A stretch of DNA of 64,000 bases from Saprospiraceae bacterium (GCA_022841745.1 JALHQW010000023.1:1-64000), one strand, 5' to 3'; positions 32,360 to 41,262 are shown, counted from the first letter of the stretch. Notes: generated by a model from the sequence alone, not told the origin. A program made the numbers and translations.

Positions 32360-33775
32360 ATGAACAAACAGGTGTCCCTCCTCACCTTCCTTCTGCTGTT
32401 GGGTGCAGTTTTGCCCCAACGCCTTTTTGCGCAGCAACAAACAGCCGCCACAACGGATGAAGACGCCCGTTTCATCCGCAAAATCCACGACATCGCCCTG
32501 ACGGAGGGCCGCTGCTATCCTTGGCTCCATCATTTGACGAAGCAAATCGGCGCACGACTGGCCGGCTCACCGCAAGCTGCCGCTTCCGTAGAATACACCT
32601 TTCAGATACTCGACTCGCTGGGCCTCGATTCGGCTTGGCTACAGCCTTGCACCGTGCCACATTGGGTGCGTGGCGACAAGGAGGTGGTGCGCATTGCCCA
32701 ATCGGAGATGGGGTCGGTGGAGCTTCGGGCCTTGGCGCTCGGCAACAGCGTAGGGACAGGTGGGGCCGGTCTCAGCGCCGAAGTCGTGGAAGTAATGGGC
32801 CTGAACGATTTGGAAAAATTGGGCGCAGCCCGATTGAAGGGTAAAATCGTGTTCTTCAACCGCCCGTTCGATGCCACTAAACTGAACACCTTCGAGGCCT
32901 ATGGTGGGGCAGTTGACCAGCGGGGCAGCGGCGCTTCAGAGGCCGCCAAATACGGGGCAGTGGCCGTGCTCGTGCGCTCAATGGCCTCCAGCCTCGACGA
33001 TGTGCCGCACACGGGCGGCCTCGGCTATCGGGACAGCCTGCCTAAAATCCCGGCCTGCGCCATCAGCACCAACGACGCCGAACTATTGAGCGGCATTCTG
33101 AAAAAAGGCCCCGTGAAGGTCTATATGCGCACCACCTGCCAGACACTTGGCGACAAGCAATCATTTAACGTGATCGGCGAAATCAGGGGCAGTGAACGGC
33201 CCGACGAAATCATCGTGGTGGGCGGCCACCTCGACTCTTGGGACGTGGGCGAGGGTGCCCACGACGACGGCGCTGGCTGCGTACAAAGCATGGATGTTTT
33301 GCAGGTATTCAAACGCTTGAATTACAGACCAAAACGCACTATCCGCTGTGTGCTTTTCATGAACGAGGAGAACGGCTTGCGGGGCGGCACGGCCTACGCC
33401 GACGAGGCGCTGCGCAAGGGCGAGCGGCACTTGGCAGCCATCGAGAGCGACCGGGGCGGCTTTGTTCCGAGGGGCTTCACGGTGGACGGCGAGTCGGCGG
33501 GCTTTGTGGAAAAATTGCGGGCCATGCAGGCTTGGTCACCGCTGCTCGAACCCTATTATTTGCACATCAAAAAAGGCGGTGGCGGGGCCGATATTTCACC
33601 ATTGAAAAAACAGGGCGTGTTGCTCATCGGATACGAGCCAGACTCGCAGCGGTACTTTGACTTCCACCATACGGTAGCAGACGTGTTCGAGGCCGTCAAC
33701 AAGCGGGAACTGGAACTCGGCACGGCGGCGATGACCAGCCTTGTTTACTTGTTGGACAAATATGGTTTGCCCTGA
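32360..33775 (+). CDS. Secreted M28 family zinc peptidase (carboxypeptidase Q-like)
   Basis: The protein has 471 residues with a signal peptide (1-25, ending LFA-Q). A PA-like insert covers about residues 120-230. The two-zinc catalytic domain starts at VVGGHLDSWDVGEGAHDDGAG (His and Asp ligands), continues with FMNEENGLRGG (catalytic Glu pair) and AIESDRGGF (Asp ligand), and ends near FDFHHTVADVFE (His ligand). The full ligand set is present, so it should be active as an amino- or carboxypeptidase on peptides outside the cytoplasm. It is divergent from the ABC ATPase and followed by a repeat array. Confidence 0.93.
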   Translation: MNKQVSLLTFLLLLGAVLPQRLFAQQQTAATTDEDARFIRKIHDIALTEGRCYPWLHHLTKQIGARLAGSPQAAASVEYTFQILDSLGLDSAWLQPCTVPHWVRGDKEVVRIAQSEMGSVELRALALGNSVGTGGAGLSAEVVEVMGLNDLEKLGAARLKGKIVFFNRPFDATKLNTFEAYGGAVDQRGSGASEAAKYGAVAVLVRSMASSLDDVPHTGGLGYRDSLPKIPACAISTNDAELLSGILKKGPVKVYMRTTCQTLGDKQSFNVIGEIRGSERPDEIIVVGGHLDSWDVGEGAHDDGAGCVQSMDVLQVFKRLNYRPKRTIRCVLFMNEENGLRGGTAYADEALRKGERHLAAIESDRGGFVPRGFTVDGESAGFVEKLRAMQAWSPLLEPYYLHIKKGGGGADISPLKKQGVLLIGYEPDSQRYFDFHHTVADVFEAVNKRELELGTAAMTSLVYLLDKYGLP

Positions 33776-33788
33776 CAAAATAGGGTTC

Positions 33789-34016
33789 ATAAGGTTCTAT
33801 GGTTTTCGGGTTTTGAGGTTTTCGGGTTAGAATGCGGGGCCATGTCAAAACTCCGTAAATGCTTGATAGTGGCTATGCTATTCGTTCAACCCAAAAACCT
33901 CAAAACCCGAAAACCCAAAAACCCAAAAACCCGAAAACCCGAAAACCCAAAAACCCGAAAACCCGAAAACCCAAAAACCCGAAAACCCGAAAACCCGAAA
34001 ACCCAAAACAACCAAT
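33789..34016. repeat. AACCCGAAAACCC simple repeat array with inverted arm
   Basis: A left arm (33789-33830) of GGTTTTCGGGTTTTGAGG words faces a long right arm (33889-34012) of about fifteen AACCCGAAA/AACCCAAAA units. Frames through it encode only NPKTRKPE-type repeats. Unit lengths are 8-9 bases with no spacers, so it is not a CRISPR array. It is related to the element at 6226-6360. Confidence 0.9.
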
Positions 34017-34427
34017 CACATCTACATATCATAAAAATTGCGCTTCAAATGGGTTGAAGTTGTAGTTCTATGATTACCTTGTGTTTAAATAGAAGGACAT
34101 CTTGCCATTTTCTGACCTTGCAACATTGACTTGCACCCGTTCAAAAGTGCTATTAGCAAGGGCGAACCATGCCCTATTTCCAATCGAAGCTTAGAAACAC
34201 CGTCAGCAAGACCAGGCTGATTTATTCCTGAAAAAAATTCCCATTTCCCGATTTATTGATTGCCGTTAGGCGCTCTCTGGGCGCGTGGCGGCATGTTGTC
34301 ATTGTGCGTACTCCGCACTGTAGCTACAAGTTCGGTTAAGCAATATTTCCCCTGCTGTTCAAAAAGTTGACAGTGGCGGGACAGGAGATTCTTTTTTCAA
34401 TTTTTAACCAATCTTAATTTTTTGACA
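34017..34427. other. Intergenic gap before the LRR genes
   Basis: About 410 bases carry no gene that I would support. It contains short GC-rich palindromes (for example GGCGCTCTCTGGGCGC near 34269) and an AT-rich stretch before the LRR start. No TAnnTTTG promoter or T-run terminator is clear. Confidence 0.5.
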
Positions 34428-35243
34428 ATGAAAAAGCAATTCATAACCATCGCTTGCACACTTGTAGCCATCATTATCAACTTCAATGCCGCAAAGGCCC
34501 AAGACTTCGCCTTTGTAACGGCCACACCTTATGTTTTCGCATCCAAACTCCCATTTTTAGGGGTAGTTCCACTCGCCGAGCCGACCAATGCCAACCCTGC
34601 CGAGGCGCTCGACCTGACGGGCCAGGGCCTGTACGAGCTTCCGGCGGAGGCGCTCGTCTCCAACGCAGAGGTCATCAAATTGGACAGCAACTTGTTGGAC
34701 AAAATCACCGTGAACGCTGGCCAGTGGTCGCAGTGCCGCCAGCTTTTTGCCCGCCACAACTGGTTGGAGAAGTTTCCAGAAGGCACCGCCAGCATGGGCA
34801 GCCTTGAGCTGATGGACCTTACCCGCAACCATATTGACGTGCTGCCCGCCAGCGTCGGCAAATTGGTTTCATTGAAAAAGCTCGTGCTCGACCTGAACTT
34901 CGTGAGCAGCCTTCCCGCCGAGGTGAGCCAGATGAAGTCCCTGAAGGAACTCAGCCTCCGCTGGAACGCACTGACGAGCCTGCCCGCCGAGGTCGCCCAG
35001 ATGAACAGCCTGGAGGTACTGAACCTGACGAACAACAACCTGACGGTGCTGCCTGACGAAATCGGCAACATGAAGAGCTTGAAGGTGCTGCGGGTGAATT
35101 ACAACAACATCCAAAAGCTGCCCGCATCCTTGGCCAACCTCGCAGGCACGTTGAAAATCCTCGACCTGTCCAACAACCCGATGGGACGCCAGTGGATTTC
35201 GGAGGTGAAGGCTATGCTGCCAAACACACAGGTAATTTTCTAA
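34428..35243 (+). CDS. Secreted leucine-rich repeat protein, copy 1
   Basis: Starting at MKKQFITIACTLVAIIINFN the protein is 271 residues with a signal peptide ending AKA-Q. From about residue 60 it has about seven leucine-rich repeats of 23 residues in the LPxxhxxLxxLxxLxLxxNxh style, such as LPAEVSQMKSLKELSLRWNA and LPDEIGNMKSLKVLRVNYNN. There is no sorting domain or anchor, so it is probably periplasmic or released. It is nearly identical to the next gene from the ALDLTGQGLYELP region to the end; only the N-terminal 50 or so residues differ clearly. LRR proteins bind other proteins; the partner is unknown. Confidence 0.88.
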   Translation: MKKQFITIACTLVAIIINFNAAKAQDFAFVTATPYVFASKLPFLGVVPLAEPTNANPAEALDLTGQGLYELPAEALVSNAEVIKLDSNLLDKITVNAGQWSQCRQLFARHNWLEKFPEGTASMGSLELMDLTRNHIDVLPASVGKLVSLKKLVLDLNFVSSLPAEVSQMKSLKELSLRWNALTSLPAEVAQMNSLEVLNLTNNNLTVLPDEIGNMKSLKVLRVNYNNIQKLPASLANLAGTLKILDLSNNPMGRQWISEVKAMLPNTQVIF

Positions 35244-35450
35244 ACCATTGCGAAGCAAAAAAGCAGTTGGCGAATACCTGCCGATAGTCAGAGCCATCCA
35301 CCTGTTTGCTCCGAAAGGAGCGAAAGCCTCGTTGCAAGCGCTTAAAAATCAATGCGTTGCAACTAGGAAACACGATGGTTTTCAGCCGCTGCCCTGCACG
35401 ATTTCTCTAAACAATCATCATTTTTCAACCATTGACAATTCTTACAAATC

Positions 35451-36248
35451 ATGAAAAAGCAATTCACAATCATAGCTTCTATCATCGCAACCATCATCAT
35501 CAATTTCGTGAGCATTCAGGCGCAGGAATTGGCCTTCGCAGCCGCCACGCCTTATGTCTTGGCCTTTAATCCGCCCACTGCTGAGCCAGTGAACGCAAAC
35601 CCCGCCGAGGCGCTCGACCTGACAGGCCAGGGCCTGTACGAGCTGCCAACGGAGGCACTCGTTTCCAACGCCGAGGTCATCAAATTGGACAGCAACCTGC
35701 TGGACAAAATCACCGTGAACGCTGGCCAGTGGTCGCAGTGCCGCCAGCTCTTTGCCCGCCACAACTGGTTGGAGAAGTTCCCAGAGGGCACCGCCAGCAT
35801 GGGCAGCCTTGAGCTGATGGACCTTACCCGCAACCATATTGACGTGCTGCCCGCCAGCGTCGGCAAATTGGTTTCGTTGAAAAAGCTCGTGCTCGACCTG
35901 AACTTCGTGAGCAGCCTGCCCGCTGAGGTGAGCCAGATGAAGTCCCTGAAGGAACTCAGCCTGCGCTGGAACGCCCTGACGAGCCTGCCCGCCGAGGTCG
36001 CCCAGATGAACAGCCTGGAGGTACTGAACCTGACGAACAACAACCTGACGGTGCTGCCTGACGAAATCGGCAACATGAAGAGCTTGAAGGTGCTGCGTGT
36101 GAATTACAACAATATCCAAAAGCTGCCAGCCACGTTGGCCAACCTCGCAGACACGTTGAAAATCCTCGACCTGTCCAACAACCCGATGGGCCGCCAGTGG
36201 ATTTCGGAGGTGAAGGCCATGCTGCCCAACACACAGATTATTTTCTAA
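35451..36248 (+). CDS. Secreted leucine-rich repeat protein, copy 2
   Basis: This 265-residue paralogue of the preceding gene starts MKKQFTIIASIIATIIINFV and has a signal peptide ending IQA-Q. The LRR part differs from copy 1 at only a few positions (for example PTEALV for PAEALV, ATLANLADTL for ASLANLAGTL), while the segment before it has diverged and is shorter. The coding DNA is also nearly identical, so the duplication is recent or kept alike by gene conversion. It ends 97 bases before the terminator at 36346-36384. Confidence 0.88.
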   Translation: MKKQFTIIASIIATIIINFVSIQAQELAFAAATPYVLAFNPPTAEPVNANPAEALDLTGQGLYELPTEALVSNAEVIKLDSNLLDKITVNAGQWSQCRQLFARHNWLEKFPEGTASMGSLELMDLTRNHIDVLPASVGKLVSLKKLVLDLNFVSSLPAEVSQMKSLKELSLRWNALTSLPAEVAQMNSLEVLNLTNNNLTVLPDEIGNMKSLKVLRVNYNNIQKLPATLANLADTLKILDLSNNPMGRQWISEVKAMLPNTQIIF

Positions 36249-36345
36249 GGAAGTCGGTTCAAAAATGAGTTTTAGGTGAAATAGACCATGCTCAAGGCAT
36301 CACCCGACGAGTCTTAGCAGTATATGTTTTGTTAATTCTGAAAAT

Positions 36346-36384
36346 AAAAAGCCGCCTTTGGTACTTGCCAATGGTGGCTTTTTT
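36346..36384 (+). terminator. Terminator after the LRR pair
   Basis: AAAAGCCGCC pairs with GGTGGCTTTT, a 10-bp stem with one wobble, followed by T. It separates the LRR genes from the carB promoter. Confidence 0.8.
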
Positions 36385-36420
36385 CATTCCATTTTAATGC
36401 CTGCGGTAAGTTTTTCATCC

Positions 36421-36428
36421 TACCTTTG
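36421..36428 (+). promoter_or_regulatory. carB promoter
   Basis: TACCTTTG fits TAnnTTTG exactly and is followed by CGCC, as often seen in this phylum. The -33 element is not clear. It lies 91 bases before the carB start and just upstream of a leader terminator. Confidence 0.5.
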
Positions 36429-36449
36429 CGCCCCGGAACTAATAAAGCC

Positions 36450-36489
36450 AGACTTCCCAAGCCGCACGAGGTTTCGGAAGTCTTTTTTA
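36450..36489 (+). terminator. Leader terminator (putative attenuator) of carB
   Basis: A perfect 8-bp stem (AGACTTCC 36450-36457 with GGAAGTCT 36476-36483) with an 18-base loop runs into six T, and then 31 bases lead to the carB start. It lies between the putative promoter and the gene, so it would control carB read-through. There is no room for a leader peptide. Confidence 0.65.
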
Positions 36490-36519
36490 CAAGAAAACAA
36501 ACCGAAACACTGCGCCACC

Positions 36520-39336
36520 ATGCCAAAAGATACTTCCATCAAGTCAGTCCTCATCATCGGTTCCGGTCCCATTATTATTGGACAAGCCTGCGAATTTGAC
36601 TACTCCGGCTCCCAAGCCAGCCGCTCGCTACGGGAGGAGGGTATCGAAGTGACCCTCATCAATTCCAATCCTGCCACCATCATGACCGACCCGGTCACTG
36701 CCGACAACGTCTATTTGCTACCCTTAACGGTGGAGAGCATCGAACAGATTTTGCAGGAGCGCCAAATAGACGCCGTGCTGCCCACGATGGGTGGTCAGAC
36801 GGCCCTCAACCTCGCCATTGAAGCCGAAAAAATCGGCATCTGGCAGAAGTACAATTGCCGCATGATCGGCGTGGACATTGACGCCATTGAATTGACGGAA
36901 AACCGAGAAGCATTCCGCCTGCACATGATCAACCAAGGACTTGGTGTGGCACCTTCCAAGATTGCCAACTCGTTTTTGGAGGGCAAGGAAGCAGCACAGG
37001 AAATCGGCTTTCCGCTTGTGATTCGCCCATCCTACACCCTCGGTGGTACGGGGGCGGCCTTTGTTTTCAAAGAAGAAGAATTCGATGAACTGCTGCGCCG
37101 TGGCCTTACGGCCTCGCCCACGCACGAGGTTTTGGTGGAAAAAGCGGTACTGGGCTGGAAGGAGTTCGAGTTGGAGCTTTTGCGGGACGCCAACGACAAC
37201 GTGGTCATCATCTGCGTGGTGGAAAACCTCGACCCGATGGGCATCCACACTGGCGACAGCATCACCGTTGCGCCAGCCATGACCCTGAGCGACACGAGCT
37301 ACCAGAACATGCGCAACCAGGCCATTCAGGCAATGCGCTCGCTCGGCAATTTTGCCGGAGGCTGCAATATCCAGTTTGCACAAGACCCCGCCACGGAAGA
37401 GTTGATTGTCATTGAAATCAACCCACGGGTGAGCCGCTCCTCGGCATTGGCGAGCAAGGCCACGGGCTACCCCATTGCGAAGATTGCCGCCAAACTCGCC
37501 ATCGGCTACAACCTCGACGAACTGAAAAACCAAATCACGAAGAGCACCAGCGCCTTTTTCGAGCCAACGCTGGACTATGTGATTGTGAAGGTGCCCCGCT
37601 GGAATTTCTCGAAATTCCCCGGCGCAGATACCCGCCTCGGCCTGCAAATGAAATCGGTGGGCGAGGTAATGGCCATTGGCCGCAACTTCCTCGAAGCCCT
37701 CCAGAAAGCCTGCCAAAGCCTCGAAAGCGGCCGCATGGGCCTCGGTGCCGACATGAAGGAATGGGTGCGCACGGAGGACATCATGGAGCGGCTCGAAAAG
37801 GCGAGCGACGACCGTATTTTTAGGCTAAAAGATGCCTTGCGCCTCGGTGTGCCAGAGAAGTCCATCCACAAAATCACCAAGATTGACCCCTGGTTCATCA
37901 AGCAAATCAAGCGCTTGGTGGACATGGAGCATGAACTGATGCGCTACAACGTGCCGGACGACATCCCCGAAAAGTTCTTCCGGGAAATGAAGGAGGTCGG
38001 CTACTCCGATGCCCAGATTGCTTGGCTGATGCGGGTGAAAGAGGAGGATGTGACCAAGGCCCGCAAGGCCAAGGACATCCGACGCACCTATAAAATGGTG
38101 GATACCTGCGCCGCCGAGTTTGAGGCTCAGACGCCCTATTTCTACTCTACATTCGATAAGGAAAATGAGAGCATTCCTTCGGATAAAAAGAAGGTCATCG
38201 TGCTCGGCTCCGGCCCCAACCGAATCGGGCAGGGCATCGAGTTCGACTATTGCTGCGTACACGGCCTGATGGCCATCAAGGAGGTCGGCTACGAGGCCAT
38301 CATGGTCAACTGCAACCCGGAGACCGTCTCCACCGACTTCGACATGGCCGACAAGCTCTATTTCGAGCCGGTTTTTTGGGAGCATTTGGAGGAAATCATT
38401 GAATTGGAAAAGCCGGAGGGCATCATCGTGCAACTCGGCGGGCAGACGGCCCTGAAATTGGCGGAGACTTTTCATAAAAAAGGCATCCCCATCATCGGCA
38501 CCAGCTACCCGAACATGGACCTCGCCGAAGACCGGGGCGCTTTCTCCGACCTGCTGAAACAACTCGGCATCCCGTACCCTAATTACGGTGCGGCTGGCGA
38601 TGCAACCGAGGCGCTCCGCATAGCCAACGAAATCAGCTACCCTGTACTGGTGCGCCCCAGCTACGTGCTCGGTGGGCAGGACATGCGCATCGTCATCAAT
38701 GACCGGGAATTGGAGCAACACGTATTGTCCATCTTCAAGCATACGCCCGACAACAAGGTGCTCGTTGACCACTTCCTCGACCGGGCCAAGGAGGCCGAGA
38801 TTGACTGCATCTGCGACGGCGACGAAGTTCATGTGATGGGCATCATGGAGCATATCGAGCCGGCGGGCATCCACTCCGGCGACAGCAACGCCGTTCTGCC
38901 CACCTACAGCCTTTCTGTGGACGTGGTGAACACCATGGTCGAATATGCCGAGCAATTGGCCAAAGCCCTGAATATCAGGGGGTTGATGAACGTGCAGTTT
39001 GCCATCAAAGGCGAAAAAGTCTATGTTATCGAGGCGAACCCACGGGCCAGCCGCACCACGCCGTTCATTGCGAAAGCCTACGGCGTTCCTTACCTGAAGA
39101 TCGCCACGAAGGTGATGCTTGGCACACACAAGCTGAAGGATTTTGTCATCAAGCCACAGCCCAAGGGCTATGCCATCAAGGTGCCGGTGTTCTCGTTCAA
39201 CAAGTTCCCGGAAGTAAGCAAGGACCTTGGTCCGGAGATGAAGTCAACGGGCGAGGCCATACAGTTCATCCGAGATTTGAGCGACCCGTTTTTTAGGGAG
39301 TTGGACAAGAATCGGAACATGTACCTCACCCGGTAG
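36520..39336 (+). CDS. carB: Carbamoyl-phosphate synthase large subunit without allosteric domain
   Basis: Starting at MPKDTSIKSVLIIGSGPIII the protein is 938 residues; enterobacterial CarB has about 1070. It has two ATP-grasp halves. The first starts at SGPIIIGQACEFDYSGSQAS, with RPSYTLGGTGAAF and EINPRVSRSSALASKATGYP. The second starts at KVIVLGSGPNRIGQGIEFDY, with RPSYVLGGQDMRIV and EANPRASRTTPFIAKAYGVP. It stops soon after SFNKFPEVSKDLGPEMKSTG, where the MGS-like allosteric domain would begin. The enzyme makes carbamoyl phosphate for pyrimidines and arginine with CarA, which is not in the window. The in-frame frame upstream of 36520 covers the leader and is not coding. Confidence 0.97.
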   Translation: MPKDTSIKSVLIIGSGPIIIGQACEFDYSGSQASRSLREEGIEVTLINSNPATIMTDPVTADNVYLLPLTVESIEQILQERQIDAVLPTMGGQTALNLAIEAEKIGIWQKYNCRMIGVDIDAIELTENREAFRLHMINQGLGVAPSKIANSFLEGKEAAQEIGFPLVIRPSYTLGGTGAAFVFKEEEFDELLRRGLTASPTHEVLVEKAVLGWKEFELELLRDANDNVVIICVVENLDPMGIHTGDSITVAPAMTLSDTSYQNMRNQAIQAMRSLGNFAGGCNIQFAQDPATEELIVIEINPRVSRSSALASKATGYPIAKIAAKLAIGYNLDELKNQITKSTSAFFEPTLDYVIVKVPRWNFSKFPGADTRLGLQMKSVGEVMAIGRNFLEALQKACQSLESGRMGLGADMKEWVRTEDIMERLEKASDDRIFRLKDALRLGVPEKSIHKITKIDPWFIKQIKRLVDMEHELMRYNVPDDIPEKFFREMKEVGYSDAQIAWLMRVKEEDVTKARKAKDIRRTYKMVDTCAAEFEAQTPYFYSTFDKENESIPSDKKKVIVLGSGPNRIGQGIEFDYCCVHGLMAIKEVGYEAIMVNCNPETVSTDFDMADKLYFEPVFWEHLEEIIELEKPEGIIVQLGGQTALKLAETFHKKGIPIIGTSYPNMDLAEDRGAFSDLLKQLGIPYPNYGAAGDATEALRIANEISYPVLVRPSYVLGGQDMRIVINDRELEQHVLSIFKHTPDNKVLVDHFLDRAKEAEIDCICDGDEVHVMGIMEHIEPAGIHSGDSNAVLPTYSLSVDVVNTMVEYAEQLAKALNIRGLMNVQFAIKGEKVYVIEANPRASRTTPFIAKAYGVPYLKIATKVMLGTHKLKDFVIKPQPKGYAIKVPVFSFNKFPEVSKDLGPEMKSTGEAIQFIRDLSDPFFRELDKNRNMYLTR

Positions 39337-39481
39337 GTGTGCCACCCAGAACGTGTACAAGCTTCGGTGCTTCCCGTAAACATTTTGCCGTTGCACCTCA
39401 AATAAATCGCCTGGCTTGGCAGTGACTAGATTTGGGAACTTTCCTCAAAGTCGTTAATTTTATGGCCTAAAACGATTCATT

Positions 39482-39838
39482 ATGGGCAGTATGGCAGAAC
39501 ATAAACTTCATTTGATACAGCAGATTTCGGTCATTGACAACCCCAATGAGTTAGAGGCTTTTTTGGAAAAGGAGTTGGAGGAAATCAAGGCTAAGAAGGT
39601 CAAAAACGGTGAGAATAAGGCAAAGACCGCCTCACCCAAGAAAGACAAATCATTGACCTACAAGGACTTGGAAGAAAGAGCCAAGGGAAAACCCATCATG
39701 AAAAAATTTGACGTAGAGGCCATCATGCGTGAACAAGGCTGGAAAGGGTATCACGATACAGAGAAAATGAAGCGGCTCGTCAAGGAAATGAATATCAAGG
39801 AACCAATTGAAGACCTTTTAGCCATGCTCACGCCATGA
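39482..39838 (+). CDS. Putative antitoxin of a VapBC-type pair
   Basis: This 118-residue protein is very rich in Lys and Glu. It has an N-terminal helix LHLIQQISVIDNPNELEAFL seen in antitoxins paired with PIN toxins, a Lys-rich linker, and a C-terminal segment (KPIMKKFDVEAIMREQGWKG) that may wrap the toxin. No DNA-binding domain is evident by eye. Its stop overlaps the start of the PIN gene by four bases (ATGA), typical of toxin-antitoxin operons. A TAGATTTG promoter element at 39427-39434 precedes it. The antitoxin role is inferred from position and size. Confidence 0.7.
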   Translation: MGSMAEHKLHLIQQISVIDNPNELEAFLEKELEEIKAKKVKNGENKAKTASPKKDKSLTYKDLEERAKGKPIMKKFDVEAIMREQGWKGYHDTEKMKRLVKEMNIKEPIEDLLAMLTP

Positions 39839-40290
39839 TTTACGTCCTTGATACCAATATTGTCATCCATTTTGTTCGTGAATCTCCTTTGATGCGCCAG
39901 ATAGAAAGCAATTTCAACCCTATGGAAGCGGGCAATATAACGTGGTTGTCTGCTGTGTCAGTTGGGGAACTACGCTCCATAGCCCTGCAAAATCGTTGGG
40001 GAAGTAAACGGGTTTCAAAACTGGACTCATACCTAAAGGAATTTCTAATATTGGAAGTCAACATCGAAGAACTCCACCACCGCTACGCCGAAATAGACGC
40101 CTTCAGCCAAGGCAAGCACCCCACCATCGCCTCCAACTTTTCCGCCCGCAACATGGGCAAAAACGACCTTTGGATTGCCGCCACCGCCTCGCTTCTAGAG
40201 GGCACCCTGCTGACGACGGATGGTGATTTCAACCATTTGGGTGGGGTGTTTTTGAGGCTGGAGCGGATGGGAGGGTTGAAAGGGGTGTAA
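39835..40290 (+). CDS. PIN domain ribonuclease toxin, VapC type
   Basis: This 151-residue protein has PIN features: the first acidic residue in MIYVLDTNIVIHF (Asp6), Glu in VGELRSIALQNR, and the C-terminal acidic cluster in NDLWIAATASLLEGTLLTTD followed by GDF. These residues bind Mg2+ for RNA cleavage; VapC enzymes usually cut tRNA or rRNA. It overlaps the preceding putative antitoxin gene by four bases. Both genes are independent of carB, which ends 145 bases upstream. Confidence 0.88.
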   Translation: MIYVLDTNIVIHFVRESPLMRQIESNFNPMEAGNITWLSAVSVGELRSIALQNRWGSKRVSKLDSYLKEFLILEVNIEELHHRYAEIDAFSQGKHPTIASNFSARNMGKNDLWIAATASLLEGTLLTTDGDFNHLGGVFLRLERMGGLKGV

Positions 40291-40744
40291 GGTTTAAGAA
40301 GTGTAGAATTTGACAGTGAATTCTCTGCAATAGCTTCCCCGCACTGGCGCTAAGTCTGTCAATTGAAACACAGTTCAAGCTAATTGTTCCCAACGGCCGC
40401 TCGGCTCGAATTTATGGAGGCAGCCCCCGCAGCCCCAGCGATTTTCATTGATCAGTTTGGCAAAGAGGAGCAATGCCTTTCCCAATCGGCATACTCCAAA
40501 ACTGTTAACCCCACCTTTCCCGCTGGTTAAACCCATGTTAAAGTCTCTTCTCCACAACCAAACAAATGGCATATAATCCGTTCATTCTGTGCAAGTTGCA
40601 ACGGTCAATGCCATAGACCCATGATTTGGCCGTTGTTACATCGCCAACCAAAAAGCGTCTTTACTTTCGACGGGTGAATTGAAAGACGTAATTTTGGCGG
40701 CGTTCAGAATTTTCACCGAAATTAAAAATCAAATCAACCAGATC
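40291..40744. other. Intergenic gap with OmpH promoter
   Basis: About 450 bases without a supported gene. A minus-strand frame (40375-40572) ends LINENRWGCGGCLHKFEPSG and could be a decayed remnant, but nothing supports it. TTACTTTCG at about 40660 with TTGTTAC upstream is a weak match to the -7/-33 pattern and may drive ompH. Confidence 0.45.
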
Positions 40745-41260
40745 ATGATTAAGAACACATTCTTTGCATTGCTGCTAACCTTCGCTTTCGCCTTCCAAGC
40801 AGAAGCACAACGCATTGCCTACGTGGACGTGAAGACCATCCTCGAAAGCATTGACGAATACCAAAAAGCACAGGACGAACTCGACCGGGTGGCTTCTACC
40901 TGGCGCCAAGAGATTGCCCAGGAATACGACAATATCAAAGGCCAGTACAACCGCTACCAAGCCGAACAGGTGTTGATGAGCGACGAGGCCCGCAAGAAAA
41001 AAGAGGACGAAATCATGGAGATGGAGAAAAAGGTACGTGAACTCCAAAAAGAGAAGTTCGGCCCAGAGGGTGCCTTATTCCAGCGCCGCAAGGACCTGGT
41101 GCAACCTATCCAAGACCGGGTCTATGCCGCCATCGAGGATTATGCCAGCGACAAGGGCTACGACTTCATCTTCGACAAAAGCTCTTCTGCCGGTATGCTC
41201 TTCGCCAGCCCCAGCTACGACAAAACGGGCGAGGTGCTGGAAAGGCTGAAGAAAAAATAA
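40745..41260 (+). CDS. OmpH/Skp family periplasmic chaperone, copy 1
   Basis: Starting at MIKNTFFALLLTFAFAFQAE the protein is 171 residues with a signal peptide ending AEA-Q. RIAYVDVKTILESIDEYQKA is the conserved Skp start. A long charged helical hairpin follows (EIAQEYDNIKGQYNRYQAEQ through KKKEDEIMEMEKKVRELQKE), and the end YDFIFDKSSSAGMLFASPSY is typical. Skp holds unfolded outer membrane proteins on the way to BamA. Here bamA is absent and a second ompH follows. An upstream in-frame Met (40679) lies in the leader and is rejected. Confidence 0.92.
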   Translation: MIKNTFFALLLTFAFAFQAEAQRIAYVDVKTILESIDEYQKAQDELDRVASTWRQEIAQEYDNIKGQYNRYQAEQVLMSDEARKKKEDEIMEMEKKVRELQKEKFGPEGALFQRRKDLVQPIQDRVYAAIEDYASDKGYDFIFDKSSSAGMLFASPSYDKTGEVLERLKKK

Positions 41261-41262
41261 GT

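Noticed and set aside
33889-34012. Regularly repeated AACCCGAAA units resembling a CRISPR or telomere array
   Set aside because: Units are 8-9 bases with no unique spacers, and no cas genes are nearby. The inverted arm at 33789-33830 places it with the other short-word hairpins.
40375-40572. Minus-strand open frame in the gap after the PIN toxin
   Set aside because: No start context or domain. The composition is not clearly coding; at most a decayed remnant.
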